Of a stretch of 34,326 bases of DNA, positions 1 to 12,591 are shown one piece after another. The notes beneath the pieces are model-generated. The model saw only the letters and a program-made list of their open reading frames with translations, was not told the origin of the DNA and ran no database searches. The position numbers were made by a program, and so were the translations under genes. The first letter of the stretch is position 1. Each line of letters starts with the position of its first letter. The stretch spans positions 1 through 34,326 of the forward strand of contig NZ_BCUY01000043.1 in the NCBI RefSeq assembly GCF_001591465.1, written 5' to 3'. This DNA comes from Cytobacillus firmus NBRC 15306. GTDB lineage: Bacteria; Bacillota; Bacilli; Bacillales; Cytobacillaceae.

Positions 1-1
1 A

Positions 2-35
2 TAAAAAAACAGATGGGTCGTCACCCATCTGTTTT
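2..35 (-). terminator. Intrinsic terminator after tuf (end of str operon)
   Basis: On the minus strand an 11-bp perfect stem (AACAGATGGGT / ACCCATCTGTT, loop GACG) is followed directly by seven T residues. It begins about 13 nt after the tuf stop codon and marks the end of the rplGB-rpsL-rpsG-fusA-tuf transcription unit. Confidence 0.92.
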
Positions 36-47
36 CGTTAGTTGAGA

Positions 48-1235
<1,188 letters not shown>

Positions 1236-1277
1236 TTGAAAAATCCTCCTTCAGATTATAAAAGTTAAGTATTTTAT

Positions 1278-1305
1278 GCTGTGGATAGGTTTCCCTTCCC
1301 ACAGC
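1278..1305 (-). other. Hairpin in the fusA-tuf intergenic leader
   Basis: A 7-bp stem (GCTGTGG / CCACAGC) with a further short inner AGG/CCT helix lies about 40 nt upstream of the tuf start. It has no T-tract on its 3' side, so it is not an intrinsic terminator. It would sit in the 5' leader of a tuf-only transcript or in the fusA-tuf spacer, where it could act in mRNA processing or stability. That role is inference. Confidence 0.4.
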
Positions 1306-1325
1306 GCTTTTAGCCTACAATAGTA

Positions 1326-1354
1326 GTTATACTTTATTGAAAAGGTAAAATCAA
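1326..1354 (-). promoter_or_regulatory. Candidate sigma-A promoter for tuf
   Basis: The minus strand reads TTGATT, 17 nt, TATAAC. The -35 box begins immediately after the fusA stop codon. Spacing is ideal, the -10 box has one mismatch and the -35 box two. It would give a leader of roughly 85 nt that includes the hairpin at 1278-1305. Confidence 0.45.
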
Positions 1355-3433
1355 TTATTCACCTTTATTTTTTTTGATGATTTCTTCAGAAATTGATTTT
1401 GGCACTTCTTCATAGTGGTCGAAGTGCATTGAGAATGTACCGCGGCCCTGCGTGTTAGAACGCAATGAAGTTGCATAACCAAACATTTCTGATAGAGGAA
1501 CCATCGCACGAACAACTTGCGCGTTACCGCGAGCTTCCATACCCTCAACGCGTCCACGGCGTGATGTAACATCACCCATGATGTCTCCCATGTATTCTTC
1601 AGGGATTACGACTTCAACCTTCATAACCGGCTCAAGAATTACAGGGTTACATTTTGACGCAGCGTTTTTAAGTGCCATTGATGCAGCAATTTTAAACGCC
1701 ATTTCAGAGGAGTCAACATCATGGTAAGAACCGTCAAATAAACGGGCTTTGATGTCAACCATTGGGAATCCGGCAAGTACTCCTCTTTCTAACGCATCTT
1801 CAAGACCCGCCTGAACAGCTGGGATGTATTCACGAGGAACGACACCACCAACGATTCCGTTTTCAAATTCGAAGCCTTTACCTTCTTCATTTGGACTGAA
1901 TTCGATCCAAACGTGACCGAATTGTCCGCGTCCACCGGATTGACGTGCGAATTTACCTTCAACCTGAGCTGAACCACGGAAAGTTTCACGGTATGCAACC
2001 TGAGGAGCACCTACGTTAGCTTCCACTTTAAATTCACGTCTCATACGGTCAACAAGGATGTCAAGATGAAGCTCACCCATACCCGCGATAATAACCTGTC
2101 CAGTTTCCTGGTCAGTATGAGCACGGAATGTAGGATCTTCCTCTTGAAGTTTTTGAAGAGCAGTTGTCATCTTATCTTGGTCAGCCTTTGACTTAGGCTC
2201 GATGGATAATGAGATAACCGGCTCTGGGAACTCCATAGATTCGAGAATAACTAGATTCTTTTCATCACATAGAGTGTCACCTGTAGTAGTGTCTTTAAGA
2301 CCTACAGCAGCTGCGATATCTCCAGCGTATACAACTGAGATCTCTTCACGGGAATTCGCATGCATTTGCAGGATACGGCCTACACGCTCACGCTTTCCTT
2401 TAGTAGAGTTCTGTACATATGAACCAGAGTTCAATGTACCTGAGTACACACGGAAGAATGTAAGTTTACCAACATAAGGGTCGGTCATAACTTTGAACGC
2501 AAGAGCTGCAAATGGTGCATCATCGCTTGAAGGACGAGTAACCTCTTCTTCTGTATCCGGAGTTGTACCTTTGATAGCTGGTACATCAAGTGGAGATGGA
2601 AGGTAGTCGATTACTGCATCAAGCATTTTTTGAACACCTTTGTTTTTGAACGCAGAACCACAGATAACTGGGTAGAATTCAACGTTTACTGTACCTTTAC
2701 GAATAGCCGCTTTTAGCTCTTCGTTAGTGATTTCTTCACCGCCAAGGTATTTCTCCATTAATTCTTCATCAAGTTCAGCTACCGCTTCGATTAGCTTTTC
2801 GCGGTATTCTTCAGCTCGATCCTTGTATTCTTCTGGTATTTCACGATCTACGATATCAGTGCCCAAGTCGTTTCCGTAGAATGTAGCTTTCATTTCAATT
2901 AAATCGATAATGCCTTCGAATTGATCTTCAGCACCAATCGGTAATTGAATTGCAGCTGCATTCGCTTGAAGACGATCATGAAGAGTCTTCAATGAGTACA
3001 AGAAGTCTGCACCGATTTTATCCATTTTGTTTACGAATACCACACGTGGTACTCCGTAAGTAGTAGCCTGACGCCAAACTGTTTCAGTTTGCGGCTCAAC
3101 ACCTGACTGTGCGTCAAGTACAGCTACCGCACCATCAAGAACACGAAGTGAACGTTCAACTTCAACTGTGAAGTCTACGTGTCCTGGAGTGTCAATGATG
3201 TTAACGCGGTGGCCTTTCCACTGTGCAGTTGTTGCAGCAGAAGTGATTGTGATTCCACGCTCTTGCTCCTGCTCCATCCAGTCCATCTGTGAAGCACCTT
3301 CGTGTGTTTCACCGATTTTGTGAATACGGCCAGTGTAGTAAAGTACACGCTCAGTTGTTGTTGTTTTACCGGCATCGATGTGAGCCATGATACCGATATT
3401 GCGAGTATTTTCTAAGGAGAACTCTCTAGCCAT
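1355..3433 (-). CDS. fusA: Elongation factor G
   Basis: EF-G catalyses GTP-dependent translocation of tRNA and mRNA on the ribosome and, with ribosome recycling factor, splits ribosomes after termination. The 692-residue length matches Bacillus EF-G. The G domain is seen at the N terminus (AHIDAGKT at residues 17-24, then DTPGHVDF and [10 protein letters not shown]), and domains II-V follow without interruption. The ATG start is preceded by AAGGAG. It lies 51 nt downstream of rpsG and upstream of tuf in the standard str order. There is no sign of a second, FusB-like or truncated copy in the window. Confidence 0.99.
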   Translation of the reverse strand: MAREFSLENTRNIGIMAHIDAGKTTTTERVLYYTGRIHKIGETHEGASQMDWMEQEQERGITITSAATTAQWKGHRVNIIDTPGHVDFTVEVERSLRVLDGAVAVLDAQSGVEPQTETVWRQATTYGVPRVVFVNKMDKIGADFLYSLKTLHDRLQANAAAIQLPIGAEDQFEGIIDLIEMKATFYGNDLGTDIVDREIPEEYKDRAEEYREKLIEAVAELDEELMEKYLGGEEITNEELKAAIRKGTVNVEFYPVICGSAFKNKGVQKMLDAVIDYLPSPLDVPAIKGTTPDTEEEVTRPSSDDAPFAALAFKVMTDPYVGKLTFFRVYSGTLNSGSYVQNSTKGKRERVGRILQMHANSREEISVVYAGDIAAAVGLKDTTTGDTLCDEKNLVILESMEFPEPVISLSIEPKSKADQDKMTTALQKLQEEDPTFRAHTDQETGQVIIAGMGELHLDILVDRMRREFKVEANVGAPQVAYRETFRGSAQVEGKFARQSGGRGQFGHVWIEFSPNEEGKGFEFENGIVGGVVPREYIPAVQAGLEDALERGVLAGFPMVDIKARLFDGSYHDVDSSEMAFKIAASMALKNAASKCNPVILEPVMKVEVVIPEEYMGDIMGDVTSRRGRVEGMEARGNAQVVRAMVPLSEMFGYATSLRSNTQGRGTFSMHFDHYEEVPKSISEEIIKKNKGE

Positions 3434-3484
3434 TGGGTCTTTCTCCTTCCTAGTATGAGTGTTATTTTAGTTAAGCAGTATATC

Positions 3485-3970
<486 letters not shown>

Positions 3971-3997
3971 TCAAAGATGGTTGTCTATTTGTTAGAA

Positions 3998-4420
3998 TTA
4001 TTTTTTAGCTGCTTTTGGACGCTTAGCACCGTATTTAGAACGGCCTTGCATACGGTTGTTAACACCAGCAGTATCTAAAGCGCCGCGCACGATGTGGTAA
4101 CGCACACCCGGTAAGTCTTTTACACGTCCTCCACGGATAAGAACAACACTGTGCTCTTGAAGGTTGTGCCCGATACCAGGGATGTAAGCATTAACCTCGA
4201 TACCATTTGTTAAACGAACACGAGCATATTTACGTAATGCAGAGTTCGGCTTCTTTGGAGTCATTGTACCAACACGAGTACATACACCACGCTTTTGAGG
4301 TGAAGCTACATTTGTTTGAGCTTTCTTGAAGCTGTTGTAGCCTTTGTTAAGAGCAGGTGAGTTTGACTTCTCAGACTTAGTTTGACGAGGCTTGCGCACT
4401 AATTGATTAATAGTAGGCAT
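3998..4420 (-). CDS. rpsL: 30S ribosomal protein S12
   Basis: S12 is the decoding-centre protein that controls accuracy. I place the start at the ATG giving [10 protein letters not shown] (140 residues), because a strong site, GGGAGGAAAA, lies just before it; the frame stays open 45 codons further upstream but that extension has no family support. The streptomycin-determining lysines are wild type: K56 in TPKKPNS and K101 in GRVKDLPG, so the sequence predicts streptomycin sensitivity at this locus. The gene follows rplGB by 103 nt. Within that gap a weak CCAC/GTGG hairpin lies near 4453-4468. Confidence 0.98.
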   Translation of the reverse strand: MPTINQLVRKPRQTKSEKSNSPALNKGYNSFKKAQTNVASPQKRGVCTRVGTMTPKKPNSALRKYARVRLTNGIEVNAYIPGIGHNLQEHSVVLIRGGRVKDLPGVRYHIVRGALDTAGVNNRMQGRSKYGAKRPKAAKK

Positions 4421-4523
4421 TTGATTTTTCCTCCCTTCGAATTTGTTTAAGCCCACACATCCAGGTGGTTCATTTTGAAGCAAAAACAAAGTTCTTGCAG
4501 ATACCAATCTACAAAAACAGTTT

Positions 4524-4772
4524 TTAAATAGATATGGCAACAGCTGCTGCCCCAACTTCGATTCCGCATGCTTTTCCGAGTTTTTTCATCGAATCAACAT
4601 ACACAATCGGAACATTCATCTCATTCGCTGTATTAACCACTTTTGCTGTAATCCTAGGATCAGCATCACTGGCGACTACGACTTCATCGATGGTTCCCAG
4701 TTTAAGAGCTTTGACTGTTTGCTTTGTTCCTACAATAATACTTTTTGCCTGCAATACTTTATCATAAGACAT
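4524..4772 (-). CDS. rplGB: L7Ae-family K-turn RNA-binding ribosomal protein (YbxF)
   Basis: This 82-residue protein belongs to the L7Ae/L30e fold, which recognises kink-turns in RNA. The family signature is clear: an N-terminal [20 protein letters not shown] stretch and the C-terminal [18 protein letters not shown]. subtilis YbxF has the same length and the same place at the head of the str operon, and is reported to bind K-turn RNA and associate with ribosomes. It starts at an ATG after TTTGGAGG and follows a strong sigma-A promoter. The exact cellular role in this organism is inferred from the homologue. Confidence 0.95.
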   Translation of the reverse strand: MSYDKVLQAKSIIVGTKQTVKALKLGTIDEVVVASDADPRITAKVVNTANEMNVPIVYVDSMKKLGKACGIEVGAAAVAISI

Positions 4773-4817
4773 TTACGGCATCCTCCAAAGTATCCGGTGA
4801 ATAGGAGCACCTTTGCT

Positions 4818-4846
4818 ATAGTAACACCTTCATATTTCAATGTCAA
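4818..4846 (-). promoter_or_regulatory. Sigma-A promoter of the str operon
   Basis: The minus strand shows a perfect -35 TTGACA, a 17-nt spacer and -10 TACTAT (one mismatch). The predicted start is about 40 nt upstream of the rplGB ATG. It is downstream of the rpoC terminator, so the str genes have their own start. Confidence 0.88.
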
Positions 4847-4880
4847 CAAGCAAATTGACTTTTATTTCTTTTATTCACTA

Positions 4881-4920
4881 TAAAATGCGGTACTTGCTGT
4901 CAAATAAGCAAGCACCGCAA
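4881..4920 (-). terminator. Intrinsic terminator after rpoC
   Basis: A 12-bp stem (TGCGGTGCTTGC / GCAAGTACCGCA, one mismatch) with a 10-nt loop is followed by TTTTATAG on the minus strand. It begins about 10 nt after the rpoC stop. The T-tract is short, so some read-through into the str operon is possible. Confidence 0.82.
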
Positions 4921-4928
4921 TGATTACA

Positions 4929-7900
4929 TTATTCTACAGTAACAGTATCTTCAGCAGCTTCCTCGTTTGTATAAGGCTCTGCTCTTCTGTATCGCTGCAT
5001 TCCTGTTCCAGCAGGGACAAGCTTACCAATAATTACATTCTCTTTCAGGCCAAGAAGCTCATCGCGCTTGCCTTTAATTGCTGCATCAGTAAGTACTCTT
5101 GTAGTCTCCTGGAAGGATGCTGCTGATAAGAATGAATCTGTTTCAAGAGATGCTTTTGTGATTCCCAGCAGAACTGGACGTCCCGTTGCTGGCATTTTAC
5201 CTGCAAGAAGGGCTTTTTCATTGGCATCTGTAAATTGATGGATATCAAGTAATGTACCTGGAAGCACATCTGTTTCTGCCGCATCAATTACACGCACTTT
5301 ACGAAGCATCTGACGGACCATTACCTCGATGTGCTTATCGCCGATTTCAACACCCTGCATGCGGTATACCTTCTGAACTTCACGCAGCAAGTATTCTTGA
5401 ACAGCTGTTACATCTTTTACTTTAATTAACTCTTTAGGGTCAATAGAACCTTCAGTTAGTTCCTGACCACGCACTACCTGGTCGTTTACAGCTACTTTTA
5501 AGCGGGCTGTATAAGGTGCTGTGTAGGTCTTGGATTCAACTTCACCCTGAACAACAATCTCCTGCTGACGGTCGCGGCCTTCGTTAATGCCGACTACTAC
5601 ACCATCGATCTCTGAGATAACTGCTTGACCTTTAGGGTTACGCGCTTCGAAAATTTCCTGAATACGCGGTAAACCTTGAGTGATATCGTCTCCTGCTACC
5701 CCTCCTGTATGGAAGGTACGCATCGTTAACTGTGTACCTGGCTCACCGATGGACTGGGCAGCGATAATACCTACTGCTTCACCAACTTCAACCTCTTGGC
5801 CGGTAGCTAAGTTACGGCCGTAGCACTTCTTACATACACCATGGCGGGTGTTGCAAGTGAATGCAGAACGAATCCATACTTTTTCAATGCCGGCTGAAAC
5901 AATTTCGACCGCAATATCTTCAGTGATTAATCCATTTTCAGGCACAATCACTTCATTTGTCTCAGGATGCTTGATATTTCTTCTTGCATAACGGCCAATC
6001 AGACGCTCTTCAAGCGCTTCAATTACTTCAGTGCCATCCTTAAGGGACGCGATAAGCAAGCCGCGGTCAGTTCCGCAATCGTCGTCACGGACGATGACAT
6101 CCTGCGCAACATCAACAAGACGGCGAGTAAGGTAACCTGAGTCAGCTGTTTTAAGAGCTGTATCGGCAAGACCTTTACGGGCACCGTGTGTGGAGATAAA
6201 GTACTCGAGTACTGTTAATCCTTCACGGAAACTTGATTTAATCGGTAATTCAATGATACGTCCAGCCGGGTTGGCCATCAGTCCGCGCATACCGGCTAAC
6301 TGAGTGAAGTTGGACGCGTTACCACGGGCACCAGAGTCACTCATCATGAAGATCGGGTTGGATTTATCCAATGACTTCATTAGTTTTGCCTGGATATTAT
6401 CTTTCGCGGCACTCCAGATTGAAATAACACGGTCATAACGCTCGTCTTCAGTAATAAGACCGCGTCTGAACTGTTTCAATACATTATCAACCTTGCCCTG
6501 TGCTTCCTGGATAATTTCCTGCTTCTCCTTTAATACCACGATATCAGCAACACCAACTGTGATACCGGCCTTTGTGGAGTGCCTGAATCCAAGGTTTTTC
6601 ATGCGGTCAAGCATTTTAGACGTCTCCGTAATTTTGAAGCGTTTAAAGACTTCCGCAATGATGTTTCCAAGGATTTTTTTCTTAAATGGATCTACCAGCG
6701 GCAATTCCTTGATAGCGGCAGCTACATCAGTAGCAGGCTCTACAAAATATTTCGCAGGAGTTTCAATCTCAAGGTTTTCTTTTGTAGGCTCGTTAATGTA
6801 AGGGAATGTCTCAGGCAGAATTTCGTTAAATATAAGCTTACCAACAGTAGTTAATAAAAGCTTTTTATTTTGTTCTTCTGTGAAAGTCTGATTATTTAAG
6901 GATCCAGCATGGACAGCTACTCTTGTATGCAAGTGAACATAACCGTTCTGATAAGCAAGCAGCGCTTCGCTTGTATCTTTAAAAATCATACCTTCGCCAA
7001 CGGCGCCGGCTCTTTCAAGTGTAAGGTAGTAGTTACCTAATACCATATCCTGTGAAGGAGTAACAACAGGCTTACCGTCTTTCGGATTCAGGATGTTCTG
7101 TGCTGCAAGCATCAGCAAGCGGGCTTCTGCCTGTGCTTCAGCTGAAAGCGGCACGTGAACAGCCATTTGGTCACCGTCGAAGTCTGCGTTGTAAGCAGTA
7201 CATACAAGCGGGTGAAGACGAATAGCGCGTCCTTCCACCAACGTAGGCTCGAATGCCTGAATACCGAGTCTGTGAAGAGTAGGCGCACGGTTAAGCAATA
7301 CAGGGTGCTCTTTAATTACACTTTCAAGAACATCCCAAACTTCCGGCTGCACTCTTTCAATTTTGCGTTTTGCAGATTTGATGTTGTGGGCTAAGCCCTT
7401 CTCCACCAATTCCTTCATAACGAATGGCTTGAATAACTCCAATGCCATTTCTTTCGGAAGACCGCATTGGTACATTTTCAAGTTTGGTCCTACGACGATA
7501 ACAGAACGTCCGGAATAGTCAACACGCTTACCAAGCAAGTTTTGACGGAAACGCCCTTGTTTTCCTTTAAGCATATGCGACAGGGATTTTAATGGACGGT
7601 TTCCTGGTCCAGTTACCGGTCTTCCGCGGCGGCCGTTATCAATTAGCGCATCTACAGCTTCCTGAAGCATGCGCTTTTCGTTCTGAACGATAATGCTTGG
7701 GGCACCAAGGTCCAATAAACGCTTTAGGCGGTTGTTGCGGTTGATTACACGGCGGTATAGATCATTCAGGTCGGAAGTGGCAAAACGTCCGCCATCCAGC
7801 TGTACCATCGGACGAAGCTCCGGAGGAATAACCGGAAGAACGTCAAGGATCATCCAGGACGGTTCATTTCCAGAACCGCGGAATGCTTCAAGAACTTCCA

Positions 7901-8528
7901 GGCGCTTAATTGCACGAGTGCGTCGCTGGCCCTGGGCAGTCTTCAGTTCCTCTTTAAGGGTATCTACTTCTTTGTTGAGATCTATATCAGAAAGAAGCTT
8001 CTTAATGGATTCAGCACCCATGGATGCCTGGAACTTGTTTCCGTACTTTTCACGGTAAGCACGGTATTCCTTTTCAGAAAGCAGCTGCTTCTTTTCAAGA
8101 GCCGTATCGCCAGGATCAGTTACAACATAAGAAGCGAAGTAAATAACTTCTTCAAGTGCACGCGGAGACATGTCCAGCACAAGACCCATACGGCTTGGGA
8201 TGCCCTTGAAATACCAAATGTGGGATACAGGGGCTGCAAGTTCAATATGGCCCATTCTTTCACGGCGGACTTTCGCACGTGTGACTTCAACGCCGCATCG
8301 ATCACAGACTACGCCTTTGTATCGAACACGCTTATACTTTCCACAGTGACATTCCCAGTCTTTTGTCGGTCCGAAAATGCGTTCGCAGAATAGACCGTCT
8401 TTTTCTGGTTTTAATGTACGATAGTTAATCGTTTCAGGCTTCTTAACTTCACCATGTGACCAAGAACGTATCTTATCCGGTGAAGCAAGACCTATTTTCA
8501 TATACTCGAAATTGTTTACATCTAGCAA
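4929..8528 (-). CDS. rpoC: DNA-directed RNA polymerase subunit beta'
   Basis: Largest core RNA polymerase subunit, carrying the catalytic magnesium site. The 1199-residue product has the length typical of Bacillus. Visible features are the N-terminal zinc site (C60, C62, C75, C78), the catalytic NADFDGDQ at residues 447-454 whose three aspartates chelate magnesium, the bridge-helix and trigger-loop regions, and a second four-cysteine zinc cluster beginning [11 protein letters not shown]. The start codon is TTG, preceded by GGGAGGTAGG. It is co-oriented with rpoB, with a 130-nt gap containing a hairpin but no T-tract, and is followed by a terminator. Confidence 0.99.
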   Translation of the reverse strand: MLDVNNFEYMKIGLASPDKIRSWSHGEVKKPETINYRTLKPEKDGLFCERIFGPTKDWECHCGKYKRVRYKGVVCDRCGVEVTRAKVRRERMGHIELAAPVSHIWYFKGIPSRMGLVLDMSPRALEEVIYFASYVVTDPGDTALEKKQLLSEKEYRAYREKYGNKFQASMGAESIKKLLSDIDLNKEVDTLKEELKTAQGQRRTRAIKRLEVLEAFRGSGNEPSWMILDVLPVIPPELRPMVQLDGGRFATSDLNDLYRRVINRNNRLKRLLDLGAPSIIVQNEKRMLQEAVDALIDNGRRGRPVTGPGNRPLKSLSHMLKGKQGRFRQNLLGKRVDYSGRSVIVVGPNLKMYQCGLPKEMALELFKPFVMKELVEKGLAHNIKSAKRKIERVQPEVWDVLESVIKEHPVLLNRAPTLHRLGIQAFEPTLVEGRAIRLHPLVCTAYNADFDGDQMAVHVPLSAEAQAEARLLMLAAQNILNPKDGKPVVTPSQDMVLGNYYLTLERAGAVGEGMIFKDTSEALLAYQNGYVHLHTRVAVHAGSLNNQTFTEEQNKKLLLTTVGKLIFNEILPETFPYINEPTKENLEIETPAKYFVEPATDVAAAIKELPLVDPFKKKILGNIIAEVFKRFKITETSKMLDRMKNLGFRHSTKAGITVGVADIVVLKEKQEIIQEAQGKVDNVLKQFRRGLITEDERYDRVISIWSAAKDNIQAKLMKSLDKSNPIFMMSDSGARGNASNFTQLAGMRGLMANPAGRIIELPIKSSFREGLTVLEYFISTHGARKGLADTALKTADSGYLTRRLVDVAQDVIVRDDDCGTDRGLLIASLKDGTEVIEALEERLIGRYARRNIKHPETNEVIVPENGLITEDIAVEIVSAGIEKVWIRSAFTCNTRHGVCKKCYGRNLATGQEVEVGEAVGIIAAQSIGEPGTQLTMRTFHTGGVAGDDITQGLPRIQEIFEARNPKGQAVISEIDGVVVGINEGRDRQQEIVVQGEVESKTYTAPYTARLKVAVNDQVVRGQELTEGSIDPKELIKVKDVTAVQEYLLREVQKVYRMQGVEIGDKHIEVMVRQMLRKVRVIDAAETDVLPGTLLDIHQFTDANEKALLAGKMPATGRPVLLGITKASLETDSFLSAASFQETTRVLTDAAIKGKRDELLGLKENVIIGKLVPAGTGMQRYRRAEPYTNEEAAEDTVTVE

Positions 8529-8606
8529 GGGGCCTACCTCCCTTTTGATCTCCGGGTTTTACCCTTATTGCTCAAACAGCAGCAAAGTGCCAATTATATC
8601 CCCAGC

Positions 8607-8633
8607 GGCATCCGCCGTGTGAGGCGGAGCGCC
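8607..8633 (-). other. GC-rich hairpin between rpoB and rpoC
   Basis: A stem of GGC plus TCCGCC pairing with GGCGGA plus GCC lies between the rpoB stop and the rpoC start, in an otherwise AT-rich gap. No run of T follows, so it is not a terminator. It could be an mRNA processing or stability element that separates the two cistrons; this is inference. Confidence 0.45.
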
Positions 8634-8658
8634 AAGGGATTAAGGAATTTATATGAAG

Positions 8659-11600
8659 TTATTCTTTCGTAACTGCTTGCTCTTCGTTTTGCGTTTCCGG
8701 TGCGATTGTCAATGATTCAGCCTGCTGAACTTCATCTTCATCTTCCATGTCGCGCATTTCAATTTCTTGTTCATCGCCGGATAGGATCTTAACATCCATA
8801 CCTAAACTTTGAAGTTCTTTGATCAGTACCTTGAATGATTCCGGTACACCTGGTTCAGGAACATTCTCGCCTTTGACGATTGATTCATAAGTCTTAACAC
8901 GTCCAACCACGTCATCGGACTTAACTGTTAAGATTTCCTGAAGTGTATAGGCAGCACCATATGCTTCGAGTGCCCATACCTCCATCTCACCGAAACGCTG
9001 TCCGCCGAATTGGGCTTTACCGCCCAATGGCTGCTGCGTAACAAGAGAGTAAGGTCCTGTTGAACGGGCATGAAGCTTATCGTCAACCATGTGCGCCAGT
9101 TTGATCATATACATGACACCGACAGATACACGGTTATCGAACGGCTCGCCTGAACGTCCATCATAAAGGACAGTCTTAGCATCACGCGCCATGCCTGCTT
9201 CTTCGATCGTGGACCATACATCTTCCTCACGGGCACCATCGAATACAGGAGATGCTACATGGATGCCAAGAGCTCTGGCCGCCATACCAAGGTGAAGCTC
9301 AAGCACCTGTCCGATGTTCATACGCGATGGAACCCCAAGAGGGTTTAACATGATGTCTACTGGAGTGCCATCCGGCAGGTAAGGCATATCCTCTTCCGGT
9401 AAAATACGGGAGATAACACCCTTGTTACCATGGCGTCCGGCCATCTTGTCACCTTCAGAGATTTTACGCTTCTGAACGATATATACACGTACTAGCTGGT
9501 TAACACCTGGAGGAAGCTCGTCTCCGTCTTCCCTGTTAAACACTTTAACATCCAGTACAATACCGCCTCCGCCATGTGGCACACGAAGGGATGTATCACG
9601 GACTTCACGTGCTTTTTCACCAAAGATTGCGTGCAACAGTCTTTCTTCAGCTGTCAGTTCCGTTACCCCTTTAGGAGTTACTTTACCAACAAGAAGATCG
9701 CCATCTTTTACTTCCGCACCTGTGCGGATAATTCCGCGTTCGTCCAGGTTGCGCAGTGCATCTTCCCCAACGTTAGGGATATCCCTTGTGATCTCTTCAG
9801 GTCCAAGCTTTGTATCACGTGATTCTGATTCATATTCTTCGATATGGATGGATGTATACACATCATCTTTTACAAGGCGCTCACTCATGATGATCGCATC
9901 CTCGTAGTTATAACCATCCCATGTCATGAACGCTACAAGAACGTTGCGTCCAAGAGCCAGTTCACCAAGTTCCATGGAAGGACCGTCAGCAAGGATTTCT
10001 CCCTTTGTTACACGGTTGCCAACAGCGACGATAGGACGCTGGTTGTAGCATGTTCCCTGGTTGGAACGGATGAATTTAAGCATTCTGTATTTATCAAGAT
10101 CGCCTTTAACTTCCTGGCCATCTACATTTTTAATACGGCGAACCCAAACTTCACGGGCTTCTACATGTTCAACAATTCCCTCATGCTTACAGATGACTGC
10201 AGCACCTGAGTCTTTACCTGATACATATTCCATACCAGTTCCGACTCTTGGGGCTTCCGGCTGCATCAATGGCACAGCCTGACGCTGCATGTTCGCTCCC
10301 ATCAGGGCACGGTTGGAGTCATCGTTTTCCAGGAACGGAATACATGCTGTCGCAGCAGATACTACCTGTTTCGGCGATACATCCATGTAGTCAACACGGT
10401 CGCGTTTGACAACTGTGTTTTCCCCTTTGAAACGGGCAACTACTTCTTCGTCAAGGAATGAACCATCATCACCAAGAAGTGCATTCGCCTGGGCCACTAC
10501 ATAGTTATCCTCTTCATCAGCTGTCAGATAGTCGATGCGGGACGTAACTTTTCCGGTCTCAGGATCGATTCGGCGATACGGTGTTTCGATAAAGCCGAAG
10601 CGGTTCACCTTCGCAAATGAAGACAAGGAGTTAATCAAACCGATGTTTGGTCCCTCCGGCGTTTCAATCGGACACATACGGCCATAGTGAGAGTAGTGAA
10701 CGTCACGCACTTCAAAGCCTGCGCGTTCACGCGTCAAACCACCAGGCCCCAGTGCAGAAAGACGGCGCTTATGTGTAAGTTCAGCAAGCGGATTTGTCTG
10801 GTCCATGAACTGGGACAACTGAGAGCTTCCGAAGAACTCTTTAATTGACGCAATAACAGGACGGATATTAATAAGCTGCTGAGGTGTAATCGTATTTGTA
10901 TCCTGGATGGACATTCTTTCGCGGACCACACGCTCCATACGGGATAAACCGATGCGGAACTGGTTCTGCAATAATTCTCCGACTGAACGAAGACGTCTGT
11001 TTCCAAGATGGTCAATATCATCTGTATCTCCCACAGAGTGCAGAAGGTTAAAGAAATAGCTGATAGATGCAATGATGTCAGAAGGTGAAATGTTTTTCAC
11101 TGCTTCTTCCACATAGGCATTGCCGATAACGTTGATGACCTTTTCGCCATCTTCATTAGGCGCATAAATCTTAATAGACTGAAGCAATACTTCATCATCT
11201 ACTACTCCGCCTAATAGGCTTACGGTTTTAAAGCCGATATCCTTCTCCAGGTTAGGAAGAATGCGGTCTAATGTACGGCGGTCAAGTGTAACGCCTTTTT
11301 CCGCAATGATTTCGCCAGTTTCTGGATCCACAAGCGTTTCAGCCAGTTTTTGGCCAAACAGGCGGTTTTTAATATGAAGCTTCTTATTGATCTTATAGCG
11401 TCCAACATTCGCAAGGTCATAACGCTTTGGATCAAAGAACCTTGAGACAAGCAAGCTTTTCGCATTTTCGACCGTTGGCGGCTCGCCCGGACGAAGACGC
11501 TCATAAATTTCAAGGAGCGCTTTCTCTGTGCTCTCAGTGTTATCTTTTTCAAGCGTGTTGCGAATGTACTCGTTGTCTCCAATCAAATCGATGATCTCTT

Positions 11601-12213
11601 GATCAGAGCCGAACCCAAGTGCACGCAAAAGAACCGTAACGGGCAGTTTCCGAGTACGATCTATTCTGACGTATACGACGTCTTTGGCATCTGTTTCATA
11701 CTCAAGCCATGCGCCGCGGTTCGGGATTACGGTTGCTGTAAAGCCTTTTTTCCCGTTTTTATCAAGCTTTCCACTGAAGTATACGCTCGGAGAACGCACT
11801 AACTGGGATACAATGACACGTTCCGCTCCATTAATAACGAACGTACCTGTCTCTGTCATAAGCGGGAAGTCACCCATAAAGACATCCTGGTCTTTAACTT
11901 CGCCTGTTTCTTTGTTTACAAGACGCACTTTCACACGTAAAGGTGCAGAATATGTAACATCTCGTTCTTTCGATTCCTCAACGGAATATTTTGGTTCGCC
12001 AAGGCTGTAATCAATAAATTCAAGCGACAAATTACCAGTAAAGTCTTCAATCGGAGAAATATCATGGAACATTTCTCGTAAACCCTCATCAAGAAACCAT
12101 TGATAAGAAGAGGTTTGGATTTCGATTAGATTTGGTAATTCTAAAACTTCACTGATTCGTGCGTAACTTCTACGTTGGCGGTGTCGTCCATACTGAACTA
12201 GTTGACCTGTCAA
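8659..12213 (-). CDS. rpoB: DNA-directed RNA polymerase subunit beta
   Basis: Core RNA polymerase subunit that, with beta', forms the active centre and the rifampicin pocket. I choose the TTG start giving [15 protein letters not shown] (1184 residues): the site GAGGGG sits 8 nt before it, whereas a GTG three codons upstream overlaps that site. The rifampicin cluster at residues 463-490 is wild type, with D471, H481 and S486 all present, so rifampicin sensitivity is expected. The C-terminal tail is acidic and of variable sequence, as in other Bacillaceae. It is preceded by a leader of about 350 nt with its own promoter and followed by rpoC. Confidence 0.98.
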   Translation of the reverse strand: MTGQLVQYGRHRQRRSYARISEVLELPNLIEIQTSSYQWFLDEGLREMFHDISPIEDFTGNLSLEFIDYSLGEPKYSVEESKERDVTYSAPLRVKVRLVNKETGEVKDQDVFMGDFPLMTETGTFVINGAERVIVSQLVRSPSVYFSGKLDKNGKKGFTATVIPNRGAWLEYETDAKDVVYVRIDRTRKLPVTVLLRALGFGSDQEIIDLIGDNEYIRNTLEKDNTESTEKALLEIYERLRPGEPPTVENAKSLLVSRFFDPKRYDLANVGRYKINKKLHIKNRLFGQKLAETLVDPETGEIIAEKGVTLDRRTLDRILPNLEKDIGFKTVSLLGGVVDDEVLLQSIKIYAPNEDGEKVINVIGNAYVEEAVKNISPSDIIASISYFFNLLHSVGDTDDIDHLGNRRLRSVGELLQNQFRIGLSRMERVVRERMSIQDTNTITPQQLINIRPVIASIKEFFGSSQLSQFMDQTNPLAELTHKRRLSALGPGGLTRERAGFEVRDVHYSHYGRMCPIETPEGPNIGLINSLSSFAKVNRFGFIETPYRRIDPETGKVTSRIDYLTADEEDNYVVAQANALLGDDGSFLDEEVVARFKGENTVVKRDRVDYMDVSPKQVVSAATACIPFLENDDSNRALMGANMQRQAVPLMQPEAPRVGTGMEYVSGKDSGAAVICKHEGIVEHVEAREVWVRRIKNVDGQEVKGDLDKYRMLKFIRSNQGTCYNQRPIVAVGNRVTKGEILADGPSMELGELALGRNVLVAFMTWDGYNYEDAIIMSERLVKDDVYTSIHIEEYESESRDTKLGPEEITRDIPNVGEDALRNLDERGIIRTGAEVKDGDLLVGKVTPKGVTELTAEERLLHAIFGEKAREVRDTSLRVPHGGGGIVLDVKVFNREDGDELPPGVNQLVRVYIVQKRKISEGDKMAGRHGNKGVISRILPEEDMPYLPDGTPVDIMLNPLGVPSRMNIGQVLELHLGMAARALGIHVASPVFDGAREEDVWSTIEEAGMARDAKTVLYDGRSGEPFDNRVSVGVMYMIKLAHMVDDKLHARSTGPYSLVTQQPLGGKAQFGGQRFGEMEVWALEAYGAAYTLQEILTVKSDDVVGRVKTYESIVKGENVPEPGVPESFKVLIKELQSLGMDVKILSGDEQEIEMRDMEDEDEVQQAESLTIAPETQNEEQAVTKE

Positions 12214-12246
12214 CTGATTCACCCCTCAAATCAAGCGTTATTGTTG

Positions 12247-12450
12247 CTAATAGCAATTTATATCATCCCATAAGAAAAGCGATGAGCGCCTGCCTATCAG
12301 AACAGGTTTTAGCACCCGGACCGATGGCGCACGAAGCCGGCCAGTAAACTGGCCCAGAGGCCGGGCTTCTCCCCCATTCAAGCACAGGGATTTAAGCCAA
12401 ACCTCCATTCTTATAAGACAAAAAGAAAAAGGGTTTTCACTTCAAAAACC
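12247..12450 (-). promoter_or_regulatory. Structured rpoB leader RNA, GC-rich hairpin region
   Basis: The long gap 12214-12587 holds a promoter at the far end and a leader of about 350 nt. Its start is AU-rich. It then has an attenuator-like hairpin (12419-12450), and then a GC-rich region at 12333-12369 where GAAGCC pairs with GGCTTC and GGCCAG with CTGGCC around a TTTA loop. A further CCTG/CAGG pairing lies near 12290. No family RNA that I know matches it. The base-paired block is plain to see; a regulatory role is inference. Confidence 0.5.
12419..12450 (-). terminator. Attenuator-like hairpin in the rpoB leader
   Basis: On the minus strand GGTTTT pairs with AAAACC around a 7-nt loop and is followed by CTTTTTCTTTTT. 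The stem is short and AT-rich, so at best it is a weak or conditional terminator. It lies about 110 nt downstream of the rpoB promoter and about 210 nt before the rpoB start. Confidence 0.4.
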
Positions 12451-12562
12451 ACATTTTCACAATACGACTATTATTTTGTTAGCTTTCCCATTAAAACCAA
12501 ATTTATACAACTATTAGATAAATTTAGTTATAAATAGAAATATAATATGTTGGCATTTTACA

Positions 12563-12591
12563 ATACTATCATAGCAAAAAAGTCAAGTCAA
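12563..12591 (-). promoter_or_regulatory. Sigma-A promoter of rpoB-rpoC
   Basis: TTGACT, 17 nt, TAGTAT on the minus strand. The -35 box overlaps the stop codon of the upstream methyltransferase gene. An overlapping TTGACT copy 5 nt downstream has poorer spacing. Confidence 0.75.

Noticed and set aside
4453-4468. CCAC/GTGG hairpin in the rplGB-rpsL gap
   Set aside because: Only four pairs with an 8-nt loop; too weak to list as an S12 or S7 regulatory element.
4421-4555. 45-residue N-terminal extension of S12
   Set aside because: No family member has it, and the ATG at 4420 has an excellent ribosome binding site.
12247-12408. 53-codon minus-strand frame in the rpoB leader (MEVWLKSLCLNGG...)
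   Set aside because: No Shine-Dalgarno sequence precedes its ATG, and its codons cover a hairpin-forming GC-rich block. More likely structural RNA than a leader peptide.
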